Shown here one piece after another: positions 51,400 through 61,039 of a stretch of DNA of 64,000 nucleotides (position 1 is its first letter; every line of letters begins with the position of its first letter). The notes beneath the pieces were generated by a model that was not told the DNA's origin, made no database searches, and saw nothing but the letters and a program-made list of their open reading frames with translations. The translations under genes and the position numbers were made by a program. This DNA comes from Epithemia pelagica (taxonomy: Eukaryota > Bacillariophyta > Bacillariophyceae > Surirellales > Surirellaceae): assembly GCA_946965045.2 (NCBI GenBank), contig OX337229.1, forward strand, positions 1,302,001 through 1,366,000, read 5' to 3'.

Positions 51400-54216
51400 C
51401 ATGATACCGGGTTGATTGTTCCGTCTTCCTCTTCCCCTATCACCACACCTTCATGCGACTCTCAACCCACTAGATCTAATACATTAGTTGTCGAGTCTTC
51501 CACCTCTTCGAAGTCCTCGACTCCAGCATCCATCGACGTCATCAGACCATCCTTCCTCCCACCCATCGCACCATCCTCCTCATCCATCATGCCAGCCATT
51601 CCGTCAACAGCGAATCCGTTCTTCACCGAACACCCCTCCAATCAGTACTCCAGGAATCCAGGATCCATTCGGAAATCTATTGCACCCGCAATCAAGATTT
51701 CAGTCCCACCAAGAAACACTCATCACGCCACAAAATTTTCCCAACGTCAATCCCCCACGGACCCATCGACACCCTCACATACAGACTCTTCCCCATCCAC
51801 GACTACGCCGGGCGAGCAACTCGTCCTCCCAAGACCCCCAAGTCCCCCAAAACTGGCCTCACATAATGACAGATCTCTTCCAGGAAGTGAAACTGCTATT
51901 ATCGGCTCAGATTTCTCCGGCCAACCCCTAGCTCGAAACGTCAGACGTCTCGAACAAGCACATCGCGCCGACAAACAACTATTAGGTGAGTTACAAGTTC
52001 TACCGTTCCAGTCTCCTTCCCAGCCGTTCTCCAAGCTCTACCTTCCAAATGACGTATCCAAGATCTTCCCCACAAGACTACGCCCACCTCCACTCCATCC
52101 AGTGACCCATCCCATCGAGCTATCCCTTCTCCAAGCCATAAGTGATCGCGAAGAGCTTACACCCATGCCTTCCCCATTCCGTCACAGTATCGATCCCGAA
52201 GACGTCATCCACAATGCTGAGTTCAACTCCAGGTTGATTGCCGAATATGACATGGACTTGCAAAAATTATTTGACCATCATCCGAACAACATCATCACAC
52301 CAGGATCCGAATTTCGTCCAGCGGAGATTCTTCAACCACTCTTAGAAGGACACCCTTACTGGCCTCGACTCCATCGCCTGCTCACCCACGGCGTTGCCTA
52401 TCCACTCAAGGCAGTCGAGTACGAACCCGCCAGAAGAGCCGAAAATGACGCCATACTCATGTATGGCAATCATGCATCCGGCAAGAAACACCCGGAGGCC
52501 CTCTCCAAAGTGCTCAAAAAGGATGCCGCAAATGGATTCTCCTTGCCAATCACATTTGATTGTGCGCGCAACATAAAACACAGCCGAATCAGCCCCATGG
52601 GTGTAGCACAACAATTCGGTATAGACGCTCACGGCGATCTAGTCCCCAAGGACAGACTTACCCACGACCAGTCGTTCTCCTTGGGCCATTGCCCATCTAC
52701 CAACGAGTTGATTGATCAATCCCAGTTGATCGACCTCGTTATGGGCCATTGCCTCGATCGAATCATTCACCAAATTGTTGCATTGCGATGGCATTTCCCC
52801 ACGGACCGAATTTTGATCAGTAAATTTGACTGGTCATCCGCCTACCGCAGAATACACGGCGACGGCGACGTAGCAGCCCGCAACATCACGATCGACCCAT
52901 CCAACGAGTTCGCGCACTTGAACCTCCGGCTCACCTTCGGCGCCGCCGCAAATCCAGCCGAATTTTCGATCGTCTCTGAAATCGGCACCGATCTCTGCAA
53001 TGACCTCGCAGATTTCACCGACTGGACCCCAGCAGATTGTGAATCACCTCTGCAAGCCGGCGTTGGCCCACCAGAGTACATCGACTCAGATGACGATCCA
53101 GCTCCAGCACACGAACTTGCCGTCGCCGTACCCCCACGTCCCCACGGATTTCATGACTCCTATTTGGATGACATGATACAACTCTTTTTGGCCACCCCAG
53201 CAAACATCCAACGATGTCCCTCCATCGTCCCGTTGATTGTTCATGTGATGACAAGGCCAGTCGCTCCAGACGAACCCATCCGCCGAAAAGAAATGCTCGA
53301 AGCCGACAAATTGACTGCCGAGGGCGCTCCAGCAGAATTGCAACGTGTGTTAGGATGGATGGTCGACACACGTCGACTTCTCCTCAGTCTGCCATCCGAA
53401 AAGAAGATTGCATGGACTAAGGAAGTCAACCACCTCCTCAAAACCCGACGAACAACCTTCGACGCCTTGCGCAGCCTCGTCGGCAAGCTACAACACTCCA
53501 TCAAGGGCATCCCCCTGGCCGGGTTTTGGTTGTCGCGCCTCCGAGAGTATCAAATATTTCTCGAACGTTCTTTCCAACAGAAACAAGCCAAACGACGAAA
53601 ACTCGATGAGACCAATGACGACACCAACAAAACGGACTCCCGTCCTCATCCTCCCACTCGAAACACTCCCCCTCCGTTCTACCGATACACCATTCCGGAA
53701 TCCCTCATTCCAGACCTCCAAATGTGGCCATCCCTTTTGGCACATTCCAACGAAGGTGTCTCCCTCAACCGACTGGTTTGTCGCGTACCAACACATTTGT
53801 TCCACGCAGACGCATGCCCTGAAGGGATGGGCGGTTACTCTGTGCGGTCGGGCCGAGCTTGGCGCTGCCAACTGGACACCACGAAACTTGATGAACTGAA
53901 GAACATCGCGGATTGCGACCCTCATCGATCGAACAATCTCTTCGAATTCATCGCAATTGTTGTTTCCATCTGGGTGGATTGCTGGTTTGGAGAAGTGACT
54001 GCCGACGACGCCGTCCTTGCCCTGTCAGACAACTCCTCTGCCGTCGGATGGATGCACAAGACATCCTTCGGTTCCGACAAACCACTCCACGTAAAAGTAG
54101 CAGAAAAACTAACTCGACTTGTTCTCGATCGAAAATTCGCCCTCCAATCCGAGCACATCCCTGGCAAACAGAACGATGTGTCAGATTTGTTATCTCGTGC
54201 ATGGCCTCGGTTCTGA
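51400..54216 (+). CDS. Reverse transcriptase-RNase H polyprotein part
   Basis: About 938 codons follow the in-frame TGA. The first ATG in this frame is some 180 nt in, so translation by readthrough is likelier than independent initiation. A Ser/Pro-rich first third precedes the RT. Motif A is SKFDWSSAYRRI (near codon 470), followed by LRLTFGAAANPAEF. Motif C is DSYLDDMIQLF (YLDD, near codon 585), with an acidic insertion of about 40 residues before it. The thumb-like part has KEVNHLLKTRRTTFDALRSL. RNase H shows LFHADACPEGMGGY, LFEFIAIVVSIW and LALSDNSSAVGWMHK, giving its D-E-D residues. The tail is SEHIPGKQNDVSDLLSRA. It stops there, with no downstream integrase or recombinase. Confidence 0.85.
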   Translation, partial: HDTGLIVPSSSSPITTPSCDSQPTRSNTLVVESSTSSKSSTPASIDVIRPSFLPPIAPSSSSIMPAIPSTANPFFTEHPSNQYSRNPGSIRKSIAPAIKISVPPRNTHHATKFSQRQSPTDPSTPSHTDSSPSTTTPGEQLVLPRPPSPPKLASHNDRSLPGSETAIIGSDFSGQPLARNVRRLEQAHRADKQLLGELQVLPFQSPSQPFSKLYLPNDVSKIFPTRLRPPPLHPVTHPIELSLLQAISDREELTPMPSPFRHSIDPEDVIHNAEFNSRLIAEYDMDLQKLFDHHPNNIITPGSEFRPAEILQPLLEGHPYWPRLHRLLTHGVAYPLKAVEYEPARRAENDAILMYGNHASGKKHPEALSKVLKKDAANGFSLPITFDCARNIKHSRISPMGVAQQFGIDAHGDLVPKDRLTHDQSFSLGHCPSTNELIDQSQLIDLVMGHCLDRIIHQIVALRWHFPTDRILISKFDWSSAYRRIHGDGDVAARNITIDPSNEFAHLNLRLTFGAAANPAEFSIVSEIGTDLCNDLADFTDWTPADCESPLQAGVGPPEYIDSDDDPAPAHELAVAVPPRPHGFHDSYLDDMIQLFLATPANIQRCPSIVPLIVHVMTRPVAPDEPIRRKEMLEADKLTAEGAPAELQRVLGWMVDTRRLLLSLPSEKKIAWTKEVNHLLKTRRTTFDALRSLVGKLQHSIKGIPLAGFWLSRLREYQIFLERSFQQKQAKRRKLDETNDDTNKTDSRPHPPTRNTPPPFYRYTIPESLIPDLQMWPSLLAHSNEGVSLNRLVCRVPTHLFHADACPEGMGGYSVRSGRAWRCQLDTTKLDELKNIADCDPHRSNNLFEFIAIVVSIWVDCWFGEVTADDAVLALSDNSSAVGWMHKTSFGSDKPLHVKVAEKLTRLVLDRKFALQSEHIPGKQNDVSDLLSRAWPRF

Positions 54217-54702
54217 GGCCTTCGGCAAAACTGTGCGTCTGATTGTAGTTTCATATCTTTTAGGAAACCTCAACGGACAAAGTTTTGACTGACTTGCGAT
54301 CTCTCGGACAGACTCGAAACGACACGTGCTCAGGATGTGTTCGTAGTGTCTCTTCGGATGGAGGAGGGAGACGAGAGGTCGAAGAGACGTGGGGTGTGGG
54401 GTGCAGCGAACGTGACGTGTGGGATTGCGAAAGTCCGTCTGCTGACGTCCGTCCTTCGTCCATCGCGATGTTGGCTCGCGCGGAAAAAGGTGCGCAAGGC
54501 GCGATTCGAAAAATAGTGAAGCGTGAAGAGTGAAGCGAGTGAAAATGATACGAATAGCAATGTTCCATCCACAATCCACAAGCACAAGGCCCTTCCAGAG
54601 ATCGAGCCGTATGACCAGACCCCTTGCCCAGGATCATTTGTAATAAAGTTGCGGTGGAGCAGCCCTTTTTACGAATCTTTTCAGAAATAAACAAATATCA
54701 TC
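54217..54702. other. Retroelement 3' region and UBE2G promoter
   Basis: About 485 bp with no ORF of interest. Position-specific features of an element end (poly-A, inverted or direct repeat) are not clear by eye. Confidence 0.4.
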
Positions 54703-55421
54703 ATGACGGAGTATGGAACAGAATTATTGAGACGACAGCTCAATGGTAGGTAGCTTCCCAGCCTCGGATCCACCGCTTTTTGTGTATTGAAGACAAAGAC
54801 ATTTGGTGGCCTAGTCCCTATGTTTACAATGTTCCTCAGGCCAAAATGCTGATTCTTTTTCTTATTCATTGGTTCGCGATTGTCTTGTTGGTACTTTGGA
54901 CTCACCCTTGTATTGTTTCCATGACTGAATTTGTGGTTGTCGTACGTGGTATACGTATAGACTTAGCGAAGAATCCAATTGACTTGGTATCTGTTGGATT
55001 GGTAGACGATTCGAATGTATACGAATGGGAGATTTTAATCATGGGTCCGGATGGCACACTTTTTGAGGGTGGCTTTTTTAAAGCACGTTTAGCTTTTCCA
55101 AACGATTTTCCCAATATGCCTCCTACGATGACATTCCTATCAGAGATGTGGCACCCCAATGTTTACCCCGATGGGCGAGTTTGTATCTCTATTTTGCACC
55201 CACCTGGTGAAGATGAATTCAATCAGCAGGAGACGGCAGAAGAGCGCTGGCGACCAATTCTGGGAGTGGAACAAATCTTGGTGTCAGTCATTTCAATGCT
55301 CTCTGATCCCAATGATGAATCACCCGCAAATCTCGATGCAGCGGTTATGTGGCGGAATGACAAAAGTGCATTCAAAAAGAAAGTTCGACAGGTGGTTCGA
55401 AAGAGTCAGGAGGAATGCTAA
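54703..55421 (+). CDS. UBE2G: Ubiquitin-conjugating enzyme E2, UBE2G/UBC7 type (two exons)
   Basis: E2 enzyme, in this subfamily usually linked to ER-associated degradation. Exon 1 is 54703-54745 and encodes MTEYGTELLRRQLN. A 215-bp intron leads to 54961-55421; about 167 aa, the usual length. The splice gives LRRQLNDLAKNPIDLVSVGL. Later come YEWEILIMGPDGTLFEGGFF, FPNDFPNMPPTMTF and the catalytic region WHPNVYPDGRVCISILHPPG (Cys in VCIS). The acidic insertion typical of UBE2G/Cdc34 follows (GEDEFNQQETAEERW). The tail is RWFERVRR-free in this frame and ends VRKSQEEC. Confidence 0.95.
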
Positions 55422-55850
55422 TGACAATCTCTGATCGCAAGAAGTATATCGACTCCTTTCATTTGGGTCATATGTACTTATGGTACTTTCGATTGACTTA
55501 ATGAAACAATGTTGAATACTTCGGGTAGCTTGCTGATGGGTGCACGATGCCCTTTTTAGGTCAACATTTTGTGTTTCATCGATATTATTTTATAAAATGG
55601 TAGTTGGACCTTTCGGTGATCTCAATGCACGTGCTCTAGTTCAAGATGGACTTTGTGTTGGCCCCCCTTGGCAAAAGGGAACAACGAATTAACTTCAACC
55701 ATCCTAATCCTATCCGTAAGCGCGAGGTGTCCCATCATAATATGAGTTATGAGTTTCTCTCAATTCTGCGGGCTTGCATTCCTTGAGAAATGACCATCGG
55801 GAATACGATTCCAACGGAGTGGACAAAAGAAACATACGACAGCAAAGAAT
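55422..55850. other. Convergent intergenic spacer
   Basis: About 430 bp between the 3' ends of UBE2G and the SOUL gene. No gene or repeat seen. Confidence 0.5.
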
Positions 55851-57260
55851 CTATTCCTTAAGCTCCACAGCAACTGATACCTCATTCAGTCGCTTCCATG
55901 GCGGGGTGAACGGGTCGTTGTATTGTGCGACAGACACAGTCTCTCCCTCTGGTACTTTCCAGAGTGAGCTTGACTGTTCCAACTCTTGTAAAAGCAGTTT
56001 TGTTTGTTGCTCGATTACCTTTTCGGAAGCGTAGCCTCCAAACATGACAACAGCTCGATCAGCCCCTTCAAACCTCTCTAAAGATACTCCGCTACCCTCA
56101 AGTGGCTGCGGCGCCGTAGCAAGAACCGACTCATCCTTCCAGTACTCCGAGGGTAAAACAAACGACATGAGCTTTTCTTTCTTTCCATCACTGTTACCAG
56201 AAGAGCTTTCGCCCGCCAAGAATCTTGTATTCGTCAAAACAGGTGTTGTCATTTTCATGGATAAATTCTGTTCGTTCTTTCCAAACAGGTAACCCGCCAA
56301 GGCTTCAAAAGCAGATGCTCCGCGGAGGGTAGGCTCAGAAATCTTGGCATCTGTTCTTGAAGAGTCAGATGGGCGTTCTTTAGTCATGGGTACGGAACAG
56401 ACCGCAAAGTCCTCATACCGACGAATTTCGAATGTACCAGATTTCTTCTCCACGACTGAGTAATTGGGCGTCTCCAATCCCTCAGGACGACGGCTCGTCA
56501 AGTCTTCCCCGTTCCTATCCCTTTTATCTATGCATTTGTTTCGTTGAAGTTCAACGCGAGCCTTCTTTTCCAAAACGACAATTGGCGGAAGTTGTTTTCC
56601 TGAGTATGAGCCGTCCTTTTCATTGTCCGTGGAAAGGGATCTCAGAATAGACACTAAAGCTCTCATCCGACGACGACGACGTTCCTCAATGGGTTGCTCG
56701 TTTTCATCAATTTCAGAGCTTCGTGGAGGTGTGGTCAAGTTCAAGGTTCGGCGAAGGGAGGCCCATCGAGCTCTCTTCGAAAATCGGCCCAAGAATCGGA
56801 TATTGGTCCAGAATGGCAACCGTTGAGAATCAGGCCCGTTATCAAGCAACGAAGTCATCAAATCCAGAAATGCTGAATCGGAGGCTTCTGTCGTTTCCTT
56901 TCTCAGAAGTGAGATTTTCTCAAGCAGCTCCGATGCAGCAGCTTTCGACGTGGAGCTCGAAAGAGCATCTTGCAACAACACCAGGCACTTGTTCGGATCA
57001 ACACTAACCGAGTCTTTTATTACGTCGGCTTTCGGATTTCGGAGATAATCTGTTTGTCGAATAAGAGAGTTGTTGAGCGAGATCTTGACTCCATCCAAGA
57101 TTTTCCATGAACCTCGAGATGCTCCTGTGTGGACGCTCATGAAAGGCCTAGGATTTGGTATAAAAGCATCGACTTGGGTCGCCAGAACCATCAACATCAC
57201 CAATAGATTCATCATTTTCTTCCGCAGGAAGGCCACTTGAGATTGAAAAGCTCTATTCAT
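55851..57260 (-). CDS. SOUL-domain (heme-binding) protein with plastid-type leader
   Basis: A 469-aa protein from the ATG at 57260. SOUL/HBP proteins bind haem or other tetrapyrroles; plant members occur in plastids. The N-terminus has a signal peptide (MMNLLVMLMVLATQVDA) followed by F-I-P-N-P. The predicted cut before Phe fits the diatom plastid leader motif. Residues 40-240 are helical, charged and unrecognised. The SOUL domain fills the C-terminal half: NYSVVEKKSGTFEIRRYEDF, FEALAGYLFGKNEQNLSMKM followed by TTPVLT, SFVLPSEYWKD, VVMFGGYASEK, and VAQYNDPFTPPWKRLNEV as the closing block. The domain call is strong; localisation is inferred. Confidence 0.92.
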   Translation of the reverse strand: MNRAFQSQVAFLRKKMMNLLVMLMVLATQVDAFIPNPRPFMSVHTGASRGSWKILDGVKISLNNSLIRQTDYLRNPKADVIKDSVSVDPNKCLVLLQDALSSSTSKAAASELLEKISLLRKETTEASDSAFLDLMTSLLDNGPDSQRLPFWTNIRFLGRFSKRARWASLRRTLNLTTPPRSSEIDENEQPIEERRRRRMRALVSILRSLSTDNEKDGSYSGKQLPPIVVLEKKARVELQRNKCIDKRDRNGEDLTSRRPEGLETPNYSVVEKKSGTFEIRRYEDFAVCSVPMTKERPSDSSRTDAKISEPTLRGASAFEALAGYLFGKNEQNLSMKMTTPVLTNTRFLAGESSSGNSDGKKEKLMSFVLPSEYWKDESVLATAPQPLEGSGVSLERFEGADRAVVMFGGYASEKVIEQQTKLLLQELEQSSSLWKVPEGETVSVAQYNDPFTPPWKRLNEVSVAVELKE

Positions 57261-57639
57261 GGCTGCCTCAGCAGGGAGAAGATGGTTAACTACAAGAGAG
57301 AGACAATGAAAATCTCAGATTCTCGCTACGGATCTGACACGTCATCTTTTGTTATTCCTCTCACCCAGAAACTGGAGGACAAAAAGTGTCTTCTAGCAAT
57401 CGAGGCTATGTGTCCCCAAGTCCCCAACGACGTGAACCAGTCGCCCATACCGATGCACCGATCCACCATGACACATCACCAAGACAGGTTTCGAGACCCA
57501 ACGTTGGACGGAACTGATACAACAGGCTGAATAAAGAGTCCAAGGAGCAACGATACCTGGTACATACATAAGAAGAGCCGATGAGATCCAACCCAAGCTT
57601 ACAGGTAGTTGATACAAGTTGAAGAGAGAAAGACAGTGT
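57261..57639. other. Divergent intergenic spacer
   Basis: About 380 bp between the SOUL gene and the nuclease/kinase pseudogene. No gene seen. Confidence 0.45.
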
Positions 57640-59235
57640 ATGAAGAGGAAGCACGCGGTGCTGTCTTATCCAACTCTGGAGGAAGGCATTCCTGAGTTGG
57701 CAAGGTCCATATCGGAAACAGGTCCCTCTTTTCCTACCGAGGATGATCATCCAAAAGTAAGAATCGTTGAGAAGGAATTTGGACTGCTGGAAGAGCAGTC
57801 GTTCGAGAAAATCAAAGGGACGAGAACAAATTTGCGAACGGTCGATGGGCGAATAGAGTATTCTACAGAGAACGACATTGCTGTGAAAGTAGGCAGTTTT
57901 ATCGAAACTCTTGTCGATGCATTAAGACTCACTGGCGAAGTCAAAGTGTCCAGCGAGGTTGGCGTATTCAAGCTTCGGCCCGACCTGTGGGTCATCTCTC
58001 GTCAAACTATGCCTATCGGTTTCATCGAGGTGAAGAAACCGGACATTGTACACAAAGAATCGGATGACGAAGACGACGAGAACGACGAAGTAACGGAGGA
58101 TCATGCCCCGAAGAGACGACCTTCGTGTCTACTTCAAAAAGATGAGGAGGACTCGAATGATGATGAAGAACAAACCTACATTTCAGCGATGGAACACCCG
58201 AACGTTCTGGGTGAACTTTATGATTTCATGAAGCACTTGCCAAACTTCTACGGTGTTTACCCAGCCTTTGGCACGATTATGAACGCGTGGCGTGTGGCAT
58301 GGCTTCCAAACGCCGATACAGACACATTGGCGGCTCAAACAGAGACAATTGACGATTCTAGAGGCAAGCGAGGAAGATGAAAGGGAGGGACTCCAAGGAT
58401 CGCTGAGTTCCGAGTCCGTTGGCGCACACAAAGTAACGGATCAAGAAACGGAAGAAGAGGAGGATGAAAGTCTTTGTGAAGATGAGGCCCCCAGCGGGAG
58501 GCTAGTGCATGCTTCGAGAATCTATCGCAAGGATGACGGCGGATATCTTGTTGCACGAACTGTAGCGTCCGCCATTATCAAAATGTCCAAAGCGAAAAGG
58601 CAGCCGTATGAGACTCCATTTGATCAACTATCGAATCGCTCATTGCTCAAATTCGAAAAAGGAGTAGATGCCACCGTCCTTTGGACTCGTTTAAAGCTCC
58701 GCAACGGCCCGCGATGGGACAAGGTCGCATCACCAAAGAGGTTCTTGTACGCCATAGAAGACCTTGGCCACGGAGCTCACGGTCGGGTCTGGCTTCCATC
58801 CACGAGTGGTGGAGCAGTTTGTGCGTTGAAATTCTCACTGGCTGAAACCAACCTAACGAAAGAGCAAAGGCTCCACGACAAAAAAAAAGGCGGGACGACA
58901 TATACGGGCCAGGCATAACAGTTTTTCGGGAGAGCTGGTGCGGTGAACCTGCACTTCGCATGCCCGATTTTGCAAAAGTTCAAGAAGCTGGCCGAATCAG
59001 CGCAGTAGAAAAGGTGAAGACTACACTTCTGGAGGACTACCACAACAGAGGCTTTATTCACACGGATGTGGCGTGGCGTAACGTGGGACTTTACAAAACG
59101 GCTTCGGATGAGGAAAGAGCAGTCGTCTTTGACATGGGGGAGGTGAGGCTGTTACGCAATCACGAAAAGACAAACACGAAGTGGGTGAGAATTGCGTGCA
59201 AGAAGCTCAAAGACACATCAGTTCCTACTCTTTAG
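57640..59235 (+). pseudogene. Crinkler-like REase-fold + protein kinase gene, broken by two frame changes
   Basis: Three frames carry successive parts of one protein. Part 1 (57640-58380) has a PD-(D/E)xK nuclease-like core: FKLRPDLWVISRQ, then PIGFIEVKKP (D...ExK). Part 2 (to about 58918) contains a kinase start, LGHGAHGRVWLPSTSGG and VCALKFSLAE. Part 3 (about 58915-59235) carries the catalytic loop NRGFIHTDVAWRNVGLY and VVFDMGEVRLL (DMG for DFG). This nuclease-plus-kinase order matches Crinkler-like effector-family proteins found in oomycetes and, as chromosomal families, in diatoms and other eukaryotes. The first frame change falls near 58340-58380. The second is after an A9 run at 58880-58888. 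I found no good intron to explain either, so it is probably a decayed copy; sequencing errors are the alternative. Confidence 0.7.
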
Positions 59236-59623
59236 AACACGCATCATCGGGGGAACGATCAGATGTCATCTTTTTGTTCCATTAATGCTTTAGATAATCC
59301 AGTGTTCGTTGACGGGTGCGACTGGGGGGGGGGGTCTTTTTTGACTCTAAGTTCCTCGTTGTCCGACCAAAGGGTCGTTCTCGTGGTGGCATTCTTCTTC
59401 TTCTTCTTACCCTACTGTGCTTGTGAAGTGCACCTCGAGAAAGGGCTCAGTTACAGCATAGAAGCATACATTTTGTTTTTTTATTTTTTTACACATTAAA
59501 ATGTGTTGCAGCCGCATATCGGTACCGAGACTCCTGAGCGGAACTCCGGTCACTGAGCACAGTATTCTATTTCAAGGTTATTGGAGCCATCCAATACAAG
59601 AGTTGGGAGTATCCAAAAAGTCT
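59236..59623. other. Convergent spacer with G-run and CTT repeats
   Basis: Contains a run of ten or more G at about 59325 and TTC-rich tracts near 59390. No gene. Confidence 0.5.
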
Positions 59624-61039
59624 TCAAGGTTTGATTAGGGTGATGGATGACTCGACCACCCTGCTCGATGAATTCAGAATGTTCCATGATGGACCTTCCT
59701 CTATTGGGGTGTCAAACAAACCCCGTGTCCAATTCTGACCTTGTACAATAATCACATCTAGAATGGGATGGGAAAGCAAAGGCGTAGAGTTCGGGACCAA
59801 CAGTATTTGTGGAAAGGCCTTCTCAATGTCTCGAAATATCCCACACTCGTCGTATTCGTCTGTGAATAAGTGAGTAATCGGCAAGACAAGAAGCATGATA
59901 AGCATCGTCCTTATTTGCTTTGGAAGATACTGCTTGATCCTATTTTGAGACCAATGCCTTCGCCAACATTCTTCCAGTACAAGCAGAAATCCATTCCACA
60001 GAAAAAATCCAAATTGGTGCCCAAGTTGATGACGATACGGCACGCGCAATAGATTGTTGGCAACAACATCTGGTCCTCGCGCCGATGCGAGAACAAACAG
60101 CATATACTCGTGAGCAAGGCCACTAGCCAAGAAAGTTAGGATGGCTGCCGGAGATTTGGGAAGGAGTCTCCGAACGGGTCCATAAATGCCACGCTTTAGG
60201 CTGAAGGCAACTAGTCTGTTCCAACGCTGTCCCCAAAAATTCGAGACACTCGTGGCAGCAGTGATAGGAGAATCGTGCGAATTCACAAAGTGAAGCCCTC
60301 CAGTGAAAACATACAGGACGACTTCACCAAATGTACATCCAAGGTCTAATGTGAAGCTCACCACCGATGCCGCCATGAGGTTGTTGCCCACGTTTCCCCA
60401 GTACAACAAATCAAAACAAGTATTGATCTGTCGCGATGGGAAGATCTTGTAGTTGTGCGCTGTCAAAAAGCTTAGAAATAGAGTTGCTTGTACGAAGAGA
60501 GACAAAACTTTCCACACCTTTTGTAGCAATTGAGTTCGTGTTGCATAAACTGGTTTGTAGTGGTCGTGATCGAGAACCACTGGAATGGCAAAGTACAAGG
60601 AAAATAGAGCCACGTTGTTCCGGGCGAAAGCAGGTATTTCTCGTGCAAACAAGGTTTCGTTGAGACGCATCGTAGCGAGCACAGGAGAACCAACCACATT
60701 CAACATCAACAAACAATTACGGATATCCAATGATTGAATGATCCAGTATGGTGTGCAAAGTATCAGAGGGAGTAACACTCCGTATCCTAACAGCACCGAT
60801 TGAATCGAGTCTCTTCTCTGTTGTTTCAGAGTTTCCGGTTGAACAATGAAGTAGTATGCCAGGACAGCGGCTGTGGCACATAATAGTTGTGTGATGATTG
60901 CCAGAAGCACGAGTTGAGAAAGGAACAACGGATCCAACATTATCGTGCCTGTGATACCCCACCGACCAATGTGTACAAGAAGGTCACGATCGTACATCTC
61001 GAACTTGTCGTAGAATACCTGATCCCGTAAGAATTCCAT
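59624..61039 (-). CDS. Wax-synthase-like MBOAT acyltransferase
   Basis: A 471-aa integral membrane protein. Around eight hydrophobic segments are visible, for example LFLSQLVLLAIITQLLCATA, SVLLGYGVLLPLILCTPYWI, VLSLFVQATLFLSFL and IRTMLIMLLVLPITHLF. The wax-synthase signature is clear: SVSNFWGQRWNRLVAFSLKR, then FLASGLAHEYML, where the His is the MBOAT catalytic residue. The family moves acyl groups from acyl-CoA to long-chain alcohols or diacylglycerol-type acceptors at the ER. The exact acceptor cannot be told. Diatoms store lipid, so a role in neutral lipid synthesis is plausible but inferred. Confidence 0.88.
   Translation of the reverse strand: MEFLRDQVFYDKFEMYDRDLLVHIGRWGITGTIMLDPLFLSQLVLLAIITQLLCATAAVLAYYFIVQPETLKQQRRDSIQSVLLGYGVLLPLILCTPYWIIQSLDIRNCLLMLNVVGSPVLATMRLNETLFAREIPAFARNNVALFSLYFAIPVVLDHDHYKPVYATRTQLLQKVWKVLSLFVQATLFLSFLTAHNYKIFPSRQINTCFDLLYWGNVGNNLMAASVVSFTLDLGCTFGEVVLYVFTGGLHFVNSHDSPITAATSVSNFWGQRWNRLVAFSLKRGIYGPVRRLLPKSPAAILTFLASGLAHEYMLFVLASARGPDVVANNLLRVPYRHQLGHQFGFFLWNGFLLVLEECWRRHWSQNRIKQYLPKQIRTMLIMLLVLPITHLFTDEYDECGIFRDIEKAFPQILLVPNSTPLLSHPILDVIIVQGQNWTRGLFDTPIEEGPSWNILNSSSRVVESSITLIKP

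Larger units (their letters stand above)
48562..54216 (+). mobile_element. Intact retroelement coding unit: Gag-like ORF + RT-RNase H ORF in one frame
   Basis: Two long frames occupy 48562-51399 and 51400-54216. They are in the same reading frame and separated only by one TGA. Both are undamaged over 5.6 kb and share a C-rich codon style unlike the flanking genes. The second encodes reverse transcriptase and RNase H. I see no integrase, aspartic protease, tyrosine recombinase or obvious LTRs, so it may be incomplete or belong to a DIRS-like or unclassified group. It lies between eIF5 and a UBE2G gene, both apparently intact. Confidence 0.85.

Noticed and set aside
51400-51420. D-T-G tripeptide right after the in-frame UGA as an aspartic protease site
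   Set aside because: The surrounding residues are Ser/Pro-rich and lack the hydrophobic strands and the second psi-loop motif of a protease.
47781-54702. LTRs flanking the retroelement
   Set aside because: I compared the left and right flanks by eye and found no long direct or inverted repeat; a computed self-alignment would be needed.
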